Positions 35,476-44,556 of a DNA stretch of 64,000 bases are shown piece after piece. Where the stretch lies: NCBI RefSeq assembly GCF_023100725.1, contig NZ_CP095501.1, positions 310,001 to 374,000 on the forward strand, in the 5' to 3' direction. Below the pieces are notes generated by a model. It ran no database searches, had not been told where the DNA came from, and saw only the letters and a list, made by a program, of their open reading frames with translations. A program made the translations under genes and the position numbers. Each line of letters starts with the position of its first letter. The stretch's first letter is position 1. The DNA comes from Arthrobacter antioxidans (lineage in GTDB: Bacteria; Actinomycetota; Actinomycetes; Actinomycetales; Micrococcaceae).

Positions 35476-36425
35476 GGATGAACCTTATCGGTTGGTGCTG
35501 ACGGTTTGCATGCCGGTCCGGCGGTGGTGGGGAACAGGACGGCGGGGTCGACCACCCAGGGGTGGCGCGGCAGTCGCCCCGGATCGAACACCGCGAGGGC
35601 CGCGTCCAGACTCCCGCCGGGAAGACCGAGCGAGGCCAGGATCGTGTCCAGGACCGCAGCCGCGGACCAGCCCTGTCCGGCAAGGTCCTCCAGTGTCACA
35701 GCGCCGTCGCGCTTTGCCAAGCGGCGGCCCTCGGCCGTCACCGCCAGGGGGACGTGCGCGTACGTGGGCACCGGGAGGCCGAGGAGGGAGGCGAGGTAGG
35801 CCTGCCGCGGGGCCGAGTCGAGGAGGTCCTCGCCCCGCACCACCTGGTCGATGCCCTGGGCGGCGTCGTCGACCACGACGGCGAGGTTGTAGGCGATCAC
35901 GCCGTCGTTCCTCCGCAGCACGACGTCGTCCACCGGAGCCGTGACGCGGCCGGCGAGCAGGTCCTCGACGGTCCAGCCCTCGACGGCGGAGCGCAGCCTC
36001 AGCGCCGGGCTGCGCTCGAGCCGGCGTCGTGCCCGCTCGTCCTCCCCGAGGGCGCGGCAGGTGCCGGGGTAGAAGCCGGGCCGGCCGTGCGGGGCGCTCG
36101 CGGCGTCCGCGATGTCGCGCCGCGTGCAGAAGCACTCGTAGGCGAGGTCCTGGGTGATGAGCCGCTCCAGCGCCTCGGCGTACCGGGCTGTGTGACCGCT
36201 CTGGCGCAGGACCGGCTCGTCGGAGGCGAGGCCCAGTGCCGCCAGTTCGGCGAGCTGCTCCGCCTCGGCGCCGGCGCGGACACGGTCCAGGTCCTCCACC
36301 CGGATCAGGAACCGGCGTCCGGTGGAGCGGGCGAAGAGCCACGCGAGGACGGCCGTGCGGAGGTTGCCGACGTGCAGCCGGCCGGAGGGGCTCGGGGCGA
36401 AGCGGCCGGCGCCCGTGTCTGCCAC
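35472..36425 (-). CDS. gluQRS: Glutamyl-Q tRNA(Asp) synthetase
   Basis: A 317-residue truncated GluRS paralogue that attaches glutamate to queuosine in tRNA(Asp). It has the HIGH-like RFAPSPSGRLHVGN, zinc ligands in CFCTRRD and YPGTCR, and the KMSKS equivalent RRLAKRDGAVTL, but lacks the anticodon-binding domain of true GluRS. GTG 36425 follows GGGAGG. The stop overlaps the dnaX start. A tgt homologue at 53403 suggests queuosine does occur in tRNA here. Confidence 0.92.
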   Translation of the reverse strand: MADTGAGRFAPSPSGRLHVGNLRTAVLAWLFARSTGRRFLIRVEDLDRVRAGAEAEQLAELAALGLASDEPVLRQSGHTARYAEALERLITQDLAYECFCTRRDIADAASAPHGRPGFYPGTCRALGEDERARRRLERSPALRLRSAVEGWTVEDLLAGRVTAPVDDVVLRRNDGVIAYNLAVVVDDAAQGIDQVVRGEDLLDSAPRQAYLASLLGLPVPTYAHVPLAVTAEGRRLAKRDGAVTLEDLAGQGWSAAAVLDTILASLGLPGGSLDAALAVFDPGRLPRHPWVVDPAVLFPTTAGPACKPSAPTDKVHP

Positions 36426-36461
36426 CGTGGAACCTCCCGCTGCCCGCGTCCTTAAAGTGAA

Positions 36462-36549
36462 GACCCCCCATGCACCTGCCAGAGCCCGCTTACCCTTGCT
36501 ACCTTCCGGTCCTGGGGGAGTTCACAGGATGACACCACATGAGGGGCCG
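36462..36549 (-). ncRNA. ffs: Signal recognition particle RNA, small bacterial type
   Basis: On the minus strand the sequence GAACTCCCCCAGGACCGGAA followed by GGTAGCAAGGGTAAGC is the universally conserved SRP domain with a GGAA tetraloop and asymmetric internal loop. The 5' strand (GGCCCCTCATGTGG) pairs with the 3' strand (CAGGTGCATGGGGGG). About 88 nt long, it forms the RNA core with Ffh. It lies directly upstream of gluQRS-dnaX, a frequent location. A TAGACT box 7 nt before the 5' end (36556-36561) is the likely -10. Confidence 0.93.
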
Positions 36550-36687
36550 GGAAATAGTCTACACAGTGGATCGCGTGGCATTCGAATCCGCGGAACAGGG
36601 CCCGGGGAGCGCTGCTGTTGCCCCGCCGGATCCGGGCGATTCGGCGTGAGCCGGTTGTATGGGTATTCTGGTATCTGCTCCAAAGGA

Positions 36688-36772
36688 GGAGGATTCGCCT
36701 AGCGGCCTATGGCGCACGCCTGGAACGCGTGTTGGGTTCACGCCCTCGGGGGTTCAAATCCCCCATCCTCCG
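36688..36772 (+). tRNA. tRNA-Ser (anticodon GGA)
   Basis: The acceptor stem pairs GGAGGAT (36688-36694) with ATCCTCC (36765-36771), with G as discriminator. The anticodon loop CTGGAAC gives GGA, reading serine UCC/UCU. The long variable arm (GTTGGGTTCACGCCC) is typical of tRNA-Ser, and the T arm contains GGTTCAAATCC. CCA is not encoded. A TATTCT box at 36664-36669 is a plausible -10. Confidence 0.96.
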
Positions 36773-36820
36773 CTTGTGTGCCGAGTCGGGACATTCTCTA
36801 CGGAGGTGTCGGCTCGATGA

Positions 36821-36856
36821 GGAACACCCCGGTCTTCGGACCGGGGTGTTCCTTTC
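36821..36856 (+). terminator. Terminator after tRNA-Ser
   Basis: A perfect 14-bp stem (GGAACACCCCGGTC with GACCGGGGTGTTCC) is capped by a stable TTCG tetraloop and followed by TTTCTG. It lies 49 bp after the tRNA 3' end. Confidence 0.88.
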
Positions 36857-36945
36857 TGTATGGGTCGGTGGTCGCGAACGGAGTCCACGGACCACCCCGC
36901 ACCGGCGGGCTGCCGCCGTCCTACCGGCACCGTGCCCGAACCGAC

Positions 36946-38193
36946 TCAACCGCTCGAGCGCGCGGGTCCCAGGTGTCTCTGGATGGCCCGCGCGGCAGCG
37001 GCGGGCCCGTCCTCGTCCGCACGGAGCAGGCGTTCCCGTTCGGCCGCAGCGCGGAAGGACCCGTCGGTGAGCAACCGCTGCACGGCGCCGGCGAGGTGCT
37101 CGGTGCCTGCCTCCCGGGGCGACACCGCGATCGCGTTGCCCTGCCGCACGCACACCGCGACGTTCCAAGCCTGCTCCGGCTGCATGCCGATGCCGACGAA
37201 CGGTACTCCCGTCGCGCACGCAGTCTGCACCGTGCCCTGTCCGCCGTGAAGTACCGCCGCGTCGATGAGCCCCCCGAGTCGGTGTGCGGGTAACAGGTCG
37301 ACGACGTGCACGTTCGTCGGCAACCCGGCCACATCGCCCGGTGTGAGGAAGTGGCGGATGGGGGCGATGACGTTGATGTCCAGTTCGCCCAGCGTGTGGG
37401 CTGCGCGCAGCGCTGTCCTTCGGTTGCCCGAGGATCCGAGCGCCAGATAGACGAGTGGTCGGTCCGAATGTGCGAGATCATGCACCAGCTGGGGAACCTC
37501 GCCCGGCAGTTCCGCGAAGATCGGACCCACCCTGATGTAGTTCGCCGGGAGGTGGTATCCCTCGAGTTCGGAGGCCATGACCGTCAGGAGGTTGATGTCG
37601 CCCTCGAACAGCTCCAACCCGGTGCGCAGGGGGCGTACCCCGTTCTCCCTGGCGACGATGCGGAAGGCGCGCGGGGCGATCGGCAACCGACCGTAGACGA
37701 GGCGGAGGGCGGCCGACGCGACGTGGTCGGTCACGCCGCTGAGGGGACCAGTCCCGGTGACGAGACCGAGCCGCCGCGTCTGCTCCAGGTGAGGTCGGGT
37801 GAGCGCGAAGGGGACGGCGTAGAACAGCGGCACCTCCTCGGCGCGCGCGGAGATGAGCGAGGTGACGTTCGTCCCCATCACCACCGCCTCGGCGCCGGTC
37901 TCACGGAGGAGCCGACGCTCGGCATCGACCCGGGCGCGGACGAGCCCGGGGGAGAACGGATGGCGGAGCGAACGCCCCTGGTCGAGGGCCAGAACCTGGC
38001 CCTGCTCGCGCCTCGACAGGCCGGGGCCGAGTTGGCGCACCTCGAAGCCGGCCGAGCGCACGAGGTGCACATAAGGGGATTCGTACACCTGGAACACTGC
38101 GTGACACGCGGGGCCGAGCGCCCGCGCGATCATGATCATGCGGGTCGTCTCGGCAAGATTGAAGGTCACAGGAGCGAAGAGCAGCGTTCGCAT
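36946..38193 (-). CDS. Glycosyltransferase, GT1/MGT-like
   Basis: A 415-residue GT-B fold enzyme. The N-terminal half starts MRTLLFAPVTFNLAETTRM and is the acceptor side. The C-terminal half has the nucleotide-sugar motif LHGGQGTVQTACATGVPFVG near residue 317 and GMQPEQAWNVA, matching macrolide/flavonoid-type UDP- or TDP-sugar transferases. Acceptor and donor are unknown. ATG 38193 is supported by TAGGCT exactly 6 nt upstream. No biosynthetic cluster surrounds it, so a housekeeping lipid or small-molecule glycosylation role is as likely as resistance. Confidence 0.82.
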   Translation of the reverse strand: MRTLLFAPVTFNLAETTRMIMIARALGPACHAVFQVYESPYVHLVRSAGFEVRQLGPGLSRREQGQVLALDQGRSLRHPFSPGLVRARVDAERRLLRETGAEAVVMGTNVTSLISARAEEVPLFYAVPFALTRPHLEQTRRLGLVTGTGPLSGVTDHVASAALRLVYGRLPIAPRAFRIVARENGVRPLRTGLELFEGDINLLTVMASELEGYHLPANYIRVGPIFAELPGEVPQLVHDLAHSDRPLVYLALGSSGNRRTALRAAHTLGELDINVIAPIRHFLTPGDVAGLPTNVHVVDLLPAHRLGGLIDAAVLHGGQGTVQTACATGVPFVGIGMQPEQAWNVAVCVRQGNAIAVSPREAGTEHLAGAVQRLLTDGSFRAAAERERLLRADEDGPAAAARAIQRHLGPARSSG

Positions 38194-38199
38194 GCCTGG

Positions 38200-38205
38200 A
38201 GCCTA
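38200..38205 (-). promoter_or_regulatory. -10 box (TAGGCT) for leaderless start at 38193
   Basis: On the minus strand TAGGCT, 6-nt spacer CCAGGC, then ATG. Confidence 0.5.
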
Positions 38206-38259
38206 ACGCCGGCGTCGGATCGGGTATACGGTCGTCGGGCGGCTCCACCTCTCGGTTGT

Positions 38260-39162
38260 CTAGACGGTTCCTGCCACGCGACGGATGCGGTTCTTCGCGG
38301 CGGCCTCCGCGGGACCCTCCGGCCCCAGCCCCAGCCGGATCATCCCGAGGACCAGCCGTACGGCCGGCCGGATCGGCAGCGGGACGGGTCCGAGGGACGG
38401 CACCCGCAGGCCGAGCATCTCGCGGTGGCGTGGCTCGAGCGTGGCCACCGCCCCGGCGAACAGGATCCGGTACCCGAGGCGCTGGGACCGGGGCAGGGGC
38501 GGACGGCGGATATAGGTCAGCGCCTCCTGCACCTGCTCGCTGTTCCTGAGGTCGCCGTCGAACGCGGCGAGCTGCGCCCTGAGCCCGGCAGCGGACCGCG
38601 GCGGGTCCTCGAGCCCCATCAGCTCCCCGGCCCGCGCCCATTCCGCCACGTACTGGTCCACGCCGCCCGGGATGGGCCCACCGTACGCGGCGTGCGCGGC
38701 CACGAAGGCGTCGGTGAACGCGAGGTGCACCCACCGGATCAGGTCGGGGTCCGCGGCCGAATAGGGCGTCTCGACCCCCCGGCTGTCGGTGTACGTCCCG
38801 GACACCCGGGTGTGGAGGCGCTGGACGAACGCCGAGCCCTCCCGGGCCGCGGCCGTCGACCCGTACGTGACCGTGAAGATCCAGCGGATGGTGTTGGCGA
38901 GGCGCCCGAGCGGTTCCTCCCGGAAGCTCGAGTGGGCGTGCACGCCGGCCATGGCTCCCGGGTGCAGCGTCTGGAGGAGGAGTGCCCGGATCCCCGCGAC
39001 GGTGGGCGTGATGGAGCTGTGCACCGTCCACACGGCCGAACCGACCGGGAAGTACCCGGCGTCGTCGCCCTTCTCGAACTCGAACTGCCACTGCGGGATG
39101 GCCGGATCACCGTCCGTGAAGGTTGTTCGGAGCTGCGTCTTCCACGTGTCGATGATGCCCAT
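38260..39162 (-). CDS. Oxygenase MpaB family (DUF2236) protein
   Basis: A 300-residue all-helical protein of the ER-bound oxygenase/latex-clearing-like superfamily. Helpful stretches are LLLQTLHPGAMAGVHAHSSF (with His that can bind haem iron), RWIFTVTYGSTAAAREG, and RWVHLAFTDAFVAAHAAYGG, the latter with further conserved His. The family includes oxidases acting on hydrophobic substrates, but most bacterial members are uncharacterised. The ATG is at 39162, with no strong ribosome-binding site and a 155-bp intergenic region shared with the divergent peroxidase gene. Confidence 0.78.
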   Translation of the reverse strand: MGIIDTWKTQLRTTFTDGDPAIPQWQFEFEKGDDAGYFPVGSAVWTVHSSITPTVAGIRALLLQTLHPGAMAGVHAHSSFREEPLGRLANTIRWIFTVTYGSTAAAREGSAFVQRLHTRVSGTYTDSRGVETPYSAADPDLIRWVHLAFTDAFVAAHAAYGGPIPGGVDQYVAEWARAGELMGLEDPPRSAAGLRAQLAAFDGDLRNSEQVQEALTYIRRPPLPRSQRLGYRILFAGAVATLEPRHREMLGLRVPSLGPVPLPIRPAVRLVLGMIRLGLGPEGPAEAAAKNRIRRVAGTV

Positions 39163-39317
39163 CCGGTGACCCGTCCTGTCGGTGTCCTGCGGCCGGCCTG
39201 AGGGCCGCCGTTCCGTTCAACGTACCCCCGGGCCGATTTGCTCCGTCCATGCGGTGAACCATCCGCGGCGTGCGACGATACGAAGCACAAGCACCACCGA
39301 GTCCTCAGGGAGCAACC

Positions 39318-39821
39318 ATGTCCTCGTCCGGCCTGTACGGGATCGACCTCACCATGAACGACGGCAGCACGAAGTCCTTCGGGGATTTCCGCGGCCACCC
39401 CGTCCTGGTGGTCAACGTCGCGTCGAAGTGCGGCTTCACCCCGCAGTACGCCGGCCTCGAGGCGCTGTACGGCCGGTACGCGGCCGAGGGCCTCGTGGTC
39501 CTCGGCATGCCCTGCAACCAGTTCATGGGACAGGAACCCGGGAACGACGGCGAGATCGCCGAGTTCTGCTCGAGGACCTTCGGCGTCACGTTCCCGCTGA
39601 TGGCCAAGGGCGACGTCCGCGGCAAGGACCAGCACCCGCTCTACGCGCAGCTGACGACGTTCAGGACCGGGCTCCTGCCCGGCCTCGTGAAGTGGAACTT
39701 CGAGAAGTTCCTGGTGGGCCGCGACGGCGAGGTCCTCGCGCGGTTCGCGCCGACGGTCGAGCCGGAGGCACCCGAGGTGACCGCCGCCATCGAGGACGCC
39801 CTGGCGCGATCCGCCGCCTGA
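39318..39821 (+). CDS. Glutathione peroxidase family protein (Cys type)
   Basis: A 167-residue thiol peroxidase. Peroxidatic Cys38 (NVASKCGFTPQY) replaces selenocysteine, Gln and Trp partners are in LGMPCNQFMGQEPG and VKWNFEKFLV, and a possible resolving Cys is in EIAEFCSRTFG. ATG 39318 follows AGGGAGC. Actinobacteria of this type generally use mycothiol and lack glutathione, so thioredoxin or mycoredoxin is the likely electron donor (inference). It would reduce lipid or organic hydroperoxides. Monocistronic. Confidence 0.92.
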   Translation: MSSSGLYGIDLTMNDGSTKSFGDFRGHPVLVVNVASKCGFTPQYAGLEALYGRYAAEGLVVLGMPCNQFMGQEPGNDGEIAEFCSRTFGVTFPLMAKGDVRGKDQHPLYAQLTTFRTGLLPGLVKWNFEKFLVGRDGEVLARFAPTVEPEAPEVTAAIEDALARSAA

Positions 39822-39849
39822 CCCGGCCTCGCCGGGACGGCGCCGGTCC

Positions 39850-40770
39850 CTACCCCAGGGAGGCGACGCAGCGTGCGAGGAAGGCGGCGCCTGCCTCCTC
39901 GTGGATGAGGGCGCCCTCCGTCAGGATCTCGTACGGCTTCGCGGGCACGCCGTCGGCCGGTCGGACGTCGATGTGCGCGACGTCGTACCCCTGCTCGTGC
40001 AGCCAGTCGGCCATGGCGTAGTCGGTGCGCGAATCGCCCACCGTCCGCCACGTGCGGGGCACCTCCATGAGCGGCGCGACGAGGGCCAGGGCGCGCTCGG
40101 CGCCCAGGTCCTTGCCCACGCGGACGGACTCGATGTCGGTCGAGATGATCGTCGGATCCACGCGGTACTCGATGTCCCCCTTGCTGTCCGGCTCCTCCCG
40201 GTCCAGCCTGCAGGCGCCCATGTCATGGCTGTGCATGATGTCCAGGGCGTCCTCGTCGAAGGAGCGCTGGCCCTCGAGGTAGTCTGCGTTCGCCGCGTCG
40301 AGGGACTGCTCCACCGAGACCATGGCGAGCTTCGTCTCGTCGAAGAACATGAGGTGGGAGTACTTCTCCTCCACGACGTCCCGCACGTCGTCGGCGAAGC
40401 TCGTGGGCAGCGCGAGCCCGCGGTCGAGGAAGACCTCCCCGGCGCCGTCGGCCGTGAACGAGAACCAGGTGGCACCCTTCTCGCAGACGGCGTGGAAGGT
40501 CACCCCGGCCGGCAGGCCGGCGGCGAGCATCGGCTCCATCACCTGCTGACGGATGAACGCGTCCGAGCGGCCCGTGTTGAACACCACGGGCCAGCCCGCT
40601 GCGGCGAGCGTGAGCAGGTCGGCGATGATCCCGGCGGGGACCGTCCGCGTGACGGGGCTGGCCACCGGCCCGTCGACGTCGAGCAGGAGCCCCTGGGTGG
40701 GCTGTCCCTGGCCGGGGGAGGGCAGGGCGGGGGCGGCGGGCAGCAGATCGAGGGGGGCGTCCGTAGGCAT
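39850..40770 (-). CDS. HAD-superfamily phosphatase
   Basis: A 306-residue HAD hydrolase. Motif I is LLLDVDGPVASPVTR (about residues 36-50, with the two Asp residues), motif II is VVFNTGRSD, and motif IV is TVGDSRTDYAMADWL. A long type IIB-like cap between motifs suggests a sugar phosphatase akin to trehalose- or sucrose-phosphate phosphatases. ATG 40770 is preferred because CATAAT lies 6 nt upstream; a longer frame to 40845 would overlap the ribokinase promoter region. It is divergent from ribokinase, consistent with sugar metabolism. Confidence 0.8.
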   Translation of the reverse strand: MPTDAPLDLLPAAPALPSPGQGQPTQGLLLDVDGPVASPVTRTVPAGIIADLLTLAAAGWPVVFNTGRSDAFIRQQVMEPMLAAGLPAGVTFHAVCEKGATWFSFTADGAGEVFLDRGLALPTSFADDVRDVVEEKYSHLMFFDETKLAMVSVEQSLDAANADYLEGQRSFDEDALDIMHSHDMGACRLDREEPDSKGDIEYRVDPTIISTDIESVRVGKDLGAERALALVAPLMEVPRTWRTVGDSRTDYAMADWLHEQGYDVAHIDVRPADGVPAKPYEILTEGALIHEEAGAAFLARCVASLG

Positions 40771-40776
40771 GGGTCC

Positions 40777-40782
40777 ATTATG
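40777..40782 (-). promoter_or_regulatory. -10 box (CATAAT) for leaderless start at 40770
   Basis: On the minus strand CATAAT, 6-nt spacer GGACCC, then ATG. Confidence 0.55.
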
Positions 40783-40847
40783 TTCCGCCTCGCGCGGTCC
40801 CTCCATTCGCGACCGGTGCCGGGCGCGCCCGGACGGGACCGGCATGA

Positions 40848-40853
40848 AAGACT
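40848..40853 (+). promoter_or_regulatory. Weak -10 candidate (AAGACT) for ribokinase start
   Basis: AAGACT is followed by exactly 6 nt and the ATG at 40860. The match is weaker than at other starts, but there is no Shine-Dalgarno sequence either. Confidence 0.35.
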
Positions 40854-40859
40854 CGCGGC

Positions 40860-41786
40860 ATGAGCACCAGGTCGGGCATCGTCGTCGTCGGGTCGATCAA
40901 CGCGGACCTCGTGGTCACCGCAGACCGGCATCCCCAGCCGGGCGAGACCGTGGCGGGCCGCTCGATGGCGGTGCTGCCCGGCGGCAAGGGCGCCAACCAG
41001 GCGGTCGCCGCAGCCCTGCTGGGTGCCGAGGTCACCCTGATCGGCGCCGTGGGAGGCGACGCGTACGCGGACGTCGCCCTCTCCGTCCTGACGACGGCCG
41101 GCGTGGACCTGCGGGCCGTCGTCAGGACCGGCGGAGCCACCGGGATCGCCGTCATCCAGGTGGCCGACGACGGCGAGAACACCATCGTGGTGCTGCCCGG
41201 AGCCAACGCCGGGATGACGCCACGACTCGTCGACGCCTCCGCCGGCGCCATCCGGGATGCCGACGTCGTCATCGTCCAGGGCGAACTGCCCGCGGACGCC
41301 ACGGCCGCGGCCATCCGTCTCGCCGCCGGGCGCGTGATCGTCAACCTCGCACCCGTGATCGCCCTCGACGGCCCCGTGCTCCTCCGCGCGGATCCGCTGG
41401 TGGTCAACGAGCACGAGGGGGCGCTGGTCCTCGCGCGCTTCGGGCGCCCGGTGCCCACGGACCACGGCGCCGTGGTCGAGGGCCTCCTCGCCGTCGGATT
41501 CGCGTCGGTGGTGATGACGGTCGGCGGTGCCGGGGCCCTCGTCGCCGACGGCGGTGCCCTCCGCCGGGTGCCCGCCCCGGGGGTGTCCGCGGTGGACACC
41601 ACGGGGGCGGGGGACGCCTTCGTGGGAGCACTCGCGGCACGACTCGCGGGCGGTGAGCCGCTGCACGACGCCGTCCGTTTCGCCGTGCGCGTCGCCTCCT
41701 ACACGGTCCAGCGCCCGGGGGCGCAACCCTCCTACCCGACGGCCGCGGACGAGCTGCCTCCACTGCCGGCGGACCCCGCGGCGTAA
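40860..41786 (+). CDS. rbsK: Ribokinase (PfkB family)
   Basis: A 308-residue carbohydrate kinase. It has the N-terminal GSINADLVV and PfkB signature 1 (GGKGANQAVAAALLGAEV), and the anion-hole and catalytic Asp in VDTTGAGDAFVGALAARLAGG. Length and motifs fit ribokinase, which phosphorylates ribose imported by systems such as the transporter at the left edge of this window, though other pentoses or nucleosides are possible. A weak TANNNT-like box lies 6 nt upstream of the ATG. Confidence 0.85.
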   Translation: MSTRSGIVVVGSINADLVVTADRHPQPGETVAGRSMAVLPGGKGANQAVAAALLGAEVTLIGAVGGDAYADVALSVLTTAGVDLRAVVRTGGATGIAVIQVADDGENTIVVLPGANAGMTPRLVDASAGAIRDADVVIVQGELPADATAAAIRLAAGRVIVNLAPVIALDGPVLLRADPLVVNEHEGALVLARFGRPVPTDHGAVVEGLLAVGFASVVMTVGGAGALVADGGALRRVPAPGVSAVDTTGAGDAFVGALAARLAGGEPLHDAVRFAVRVASYTVQRPGAQPSYPTAADELPPLPADPAA

Positions 41787-41848
41787 CCATTGAGCCACGA
41801 GATGATCGCCCGCCGGAGACTCGCGTTCCATTGGCCGAAGCAATTACT

Positions 41849-41854
41849 TACCCT
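41849..41854 (+). promoter_or_regulatory. -10 box (TACCCT) for leaderless GTG start at 41861
   Basis: TACCCT, 6-nt spacer AGAGGT, then GTG. TTCCAT at 41826-41831 gives a 17-nt spacing for a possible -35. Confidence 0.5.
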
Positions 41855-41860
41855 AGAGGT

Positions 41861-42160
41861 GTGATCTTCAAAGCAGTGAGTGACGGCCGGCCGTACCCCG
41901 ACCACGGATGTGTGACCCCCAAGGACTGGGCGGAAGTGGCTCCACGGCAGGTGCGGCTCGACGAACTGGTGACCACCAAGACCACGCTCGACCTCGGGGC
42001 GCTGCTCGCCGAGGACTCGACGTTCTTCGGCGACCTCTTCCCGCACGTGGTGCAGTGGAACGACACGATGTACCTCGAGGACGGCCTGCACCGCGCCGTC
42101 CGGACGGCGCTGCACCAGCGGGCCATCCTGCACGCGAGAGTCCTCGTGCTCGATGAGTGA
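41861..42160 (+). CDS. Small conserved protein of unknown function
   Basis: A 99-residue protein beginning VIFKAVSDGRPYPDHGCVTP. The central segment RLDELVTTKTTLDLGALLAE is followed by an acidic aromatic stretch (FPHVVQWNDTMYLEDGLHRA) that looks like a substrate- or partner-binding loop. I recall close relatives across Micrococcales always next to a LytR_C protein, as here, but no function. GTG 41861 is chosen because TACCCT lies 6 nt upstream; the longer frame from 41831 crosses that box. The stop overlaps the next gene by 8 nt. Confidence 0.65.
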   Translation: MIFKAVSDGRPYPDHGCVTPKDWAEVAPRQVRLDELVTTKTTLDLGALLAEDSTFFGDLFPHVVQWNDTMYLEDGLHRAVRTALHQRAILHARVLVLDE

Positions 42161-42833
42161 GCACGGCTCGCCGCGCCATCAGCGGGCGCAGGCCAGACGC
42201 GACCCCACCGAGTGGCACGGTCAGCGGATCATCACCGAGACGGATCTCGGCGCCGTGTTCCAGGAGGACGACGCCGATCGCCGCCGCCGGGTCTCGGGGC
42301 GCAGGATCCTCCACGGGTTCGTCCTCGTGCTCCTCGTCGGGCTCGTGACCGCCGCCGTGTACGTCGCCGTCGGCATCGCGCGCGGTGACATCAGCACCGG
42401 TGCGCCCGAGGCGGTCCCCGAACCGACGTCCACGTGCCCCGCCGGTCCGTTCGACTACCAGGACCCGAGCGCCATCACCGTCAACGTCTACAACAGCACC
42501 AGCATCGACGGACTCGCGGGCACGGCTGCGGAGCAACTCCGCGGCCGGGCCTTCGCAGTGCGTGAGGTCGCCAACAGGCCGGTCGGCCCCACCGGCATGA
42601 CGGCGATCATCGTCTCGGGCGAGGCCGGGCGCGCCAACGCCTTCACCCTGCAGCGCACCATCCCCGAGTCGATCTACGTGGCCGACGAGCGCGAGGACCG
42701 GACGGTCGACGTCATCCTCGGGTCCGGCTACGCGGGCGTCGTCCCGCCCGAGCGGATGGACGTCACTCCCGCCGGACTGTCCTGCGCCCCGGAGGAAGGC
42801 TCCACGCCCACCCCCGCTCCGACGGCCCCGTAG
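42153..42833 (+). CDS. Membrane-anchored LytR C-terminal domain protein
   Basis: A 226-residue protein with a basic cytosolic tail, one transmembrane segment (about residues 51-75, ILHGFVLVLLVGLVTAAVYV) and an extracytoplasmic LytR_C domain (about 102-205) that begins ITVNVYNSTSIDGLAGTAAE. The C-terminus is Pro/Thr-rich. LytR_C domains accompany enzymes that attach polymers to peptidoglycan, but this protein has no LytR-CpsA-Psr catalytic domain. It overlaps the upstream small gene by 8 nt, so the two are co-translated. Confidence 0.82.
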   Translation: MSEHGSPRHQRAQARRDPTEWHGQRIITETDLGAVFQEDDADRRRRVSGRRILHGFVLVLLVGLVTAAVYVAVGIARGDISTGAPEAVPEPTSTCPAGPFDYQDPSAITVNVYNSTSIDGLAGTAAEQLRGRAFAVREVANRPVGPTGMTAIIVSGEAGRANAFTLQRTIPESIYVADEREDRTVDVILGSGYAGVVPPERMDVTPAGLSCAPEEGSTPTPAPTAP

Positions 42834-42840
42834 GACGGTT

Positions 42841-42884
42841 CGCGGGGGAGGGACGACGCCGTCGGGCGCCGTCCCTCCCCCGCG
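42841..42884. terminator. Hairpin between convergent LytR_C and aceB genes
   Basis: A perfect 15-bp inverted repeat (CGCGGGGGAGGGACG with CGTCCCTCCCCCGCG) around a 14-nt loop fills the 58-bp gap between the two stops. No T-run; probably a bidirectional terminator. Confidence 0.65.
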
Positions 42885-42891
42885 CAAGGGA

Positions 42892-44520
42892 TCACGCGGC
42901 GACGAGCGACGTCCCGTCCCGCAGGTACTTCGAGTACGCCGTCACGGTCAGGAAGGCCGGGAACTCCATGCCGAGGGCCACCTCCTCGAAGACCTCGCGG
43001 GCCTCGTCGAACCGGTCGCCGTCGAACCGCGCCAGGGACGCGAACTCCTCGTCGAGCAGATCGGTCACCCGGTCCCTGGTGATCACCTCGCCGTCGTCCG
43101 TGAGGGCGCTCGTGTAGATCCACTGCCAGATCTGCGACCGCGAGATCTCCGCCGTCGCGGCGTCCTCCATCAGGTTGTTGATGGCGGCCGCGCCGTTGCC
43201 CCGCAGCCAGGACTCGATGTACCGCACCCCGACCTCGAGGTTCTCGCGGACCCCGCGCTCCGTGATGGTGCCCGGCGTCGCGGCGATGTCCAGCAGCGCG
43301 ACGTCGTCCGGGCGGACATCCTCGCGCAGGCGGTGGAGCTGGTTCGGACGGTCGCCGAGGGCTGCGTCGAAGACCTCCATGGCCACGGGCACGAGGTCCG
43401 GGTGCGCCACCCACGAGCCGTCGAAGCCGTCGCCGGCCTCGCGGGTCTTGTCCGCCCGCACCTTCTCCAGGGCGAGGGCGTTGGCCTGTTCGTCGCGCCG
43501 GTTGGGGATGAAGGCGGCCATGCCGCCGATCGCGTGGGCGCCGCGACGGTGGCAGGCCCGGACGAGCTGTTCGGTGTAGGCGCGCATGAACGGTGCCGTC
43601 ATGGTGACGGCGTTGCGGTCCGGCAGGACGAAGCGCGGGCCGCGGGTGCGGAAGTTCTTGATGACGGAGAAGATGTAGTCCCACCGCCCGGCGTTGAGTC
43701 CCGCCGCGTGGTCCCGCAGCTCGTACAGGATCTCCTCCATCTCGAACGCCGCCGTGATGGTCTCGATCAGCACGGTGGCGCGGATGGTGCCCTGCGGGAT
43801 GCCGAGCAGATGCTGTGCCTGGACGAAGATGTCGTTCCACAGCCGCGCCTCGAGGTGGTTCTCGATCTTCGGGAGGTAGAAGTAGGGGCCGCGGCCCTGA
43901 TCGATCAGGGTGCGGGCGTTGTGGAAGAAGTAGAGGGCGAAGTCGAACAGTCCGCCCGCCACGGCGACGTCCTGGATGAGGACGTGCTTCTCGGGCAGGT
44001 GCCAGCCGCGGGGCCGGACGACGATCGTCGGCAGCGTGTCCGCCGGGCCCTCGACCCGGTACTCCTTGCCCTCCGGCGAGGTGAACCCGATCCGTCCGGC
44101 GAGGGCGTCCCTGAGGTTCAGCTGGCCGTTGATCACGTTGGACCACGACGGCGTCGAGGAGTCCTCCATGTCCGCGAGCCAGACCCTCGCGCCGGAGTTC
44201 AGCGCGTTGATGGTCATCTTGCGATCCACGGGGCCGGTGATCTCCACGCGGCGGTCCTCGAGTCCCGGGGCCGTCGGGGCCACCCGCCACGATGCGTCCT
44301 CACGGATGTGCCGTGTCTCGGGCAGGAAGTGCGGGTCCGCGCCGGCCGCCACGGCCTTGCGCTGGCGGCACCGGTGGTCGAGGAGCTCCTCGCGGCGCTT
44401 GTGGGTGGCCCGGTGCAGCGCCTTGACGAAGTCCAGTGCCTCGCGGGTCAGGATCTCGCCCTGGCGCTGGATGGGCGGCGCGGTGAGGGTGATGCCGTTC
44501 AGGGTGTAGGGGTCGTTCAT
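42892..44520 (-). CDS. aceB: Malate synthase A
   Basis: A 542-residue malate synthase of the A type, condensing glyoxylate with acetyl-CoA in the glyoxylate shunt. Visible motifs are [20 protein letters not shown] and [10 protein letters not shown] near residues 90-125, [29 protein letters not shown] with catalytic acidic residues, and the C-terminal lobe [23 protein letters not shown] 44520 follows AGGAGC; upstream frame extension is only intergenic sequence. It lies 104 bp downstream of aceA on the same strand, separated by a large hairpin. Confidence 0.95.
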   Translation of the reverse strand: MNDPYTLNGITLTAPPIQRQGEILTREALDFVKALHRATHKRREELLDHRCRQRKAVAAGADPHFLPETRHIREDASWRVAPTAPGLEDRRVEITGPVDRKMTINALNSGARVWLADMEDSSTPSWSNVINGQLNLRDALAGRIGFTSPEGKEYRVEGPADTLPTIVVRPRGWHLPEKHVLIQDVAVAGGLFDFALYFFHNARTLIDQGRGPYFYLPKIENHLEARLWNDIFVQAQHLLGIPQGTIRATVLIETITAAFEMEEILYELRDHAAGLNAGRWDYIFSVIKNFRTRGPRFVLPDRNAVTMTAPFMRAYTEQLVRACHRRGAHAIGGMAAFIPNRRDEQANALALEKVRADKTREAGDGFDGSWVAHPDLVPVAMEVFDAALGDRPNQLHRLREDVRPDDVALLDIAATPGTITERGVRENLEVGVRYIESWLRGNGAAAINNLMEDAATAEISRSQIWQWIYTSALTDDGEVITRDRVTDLLDEEFASLARFDGDRFDEAREVFEEVALGMEFPAFLTVTAYSKYLRDGTSLVAA

Positions 44521-44556
44521 GGTGTGCTCCTGGGGTTCTGGTGCCGATGCGGGGTG

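Noticed and set aside
36688..36772. tRNA-Ser as an integration site
   Set aside because: No integrase, direct repeat of the tRNA 3' end or foreign-looking composition nearby.
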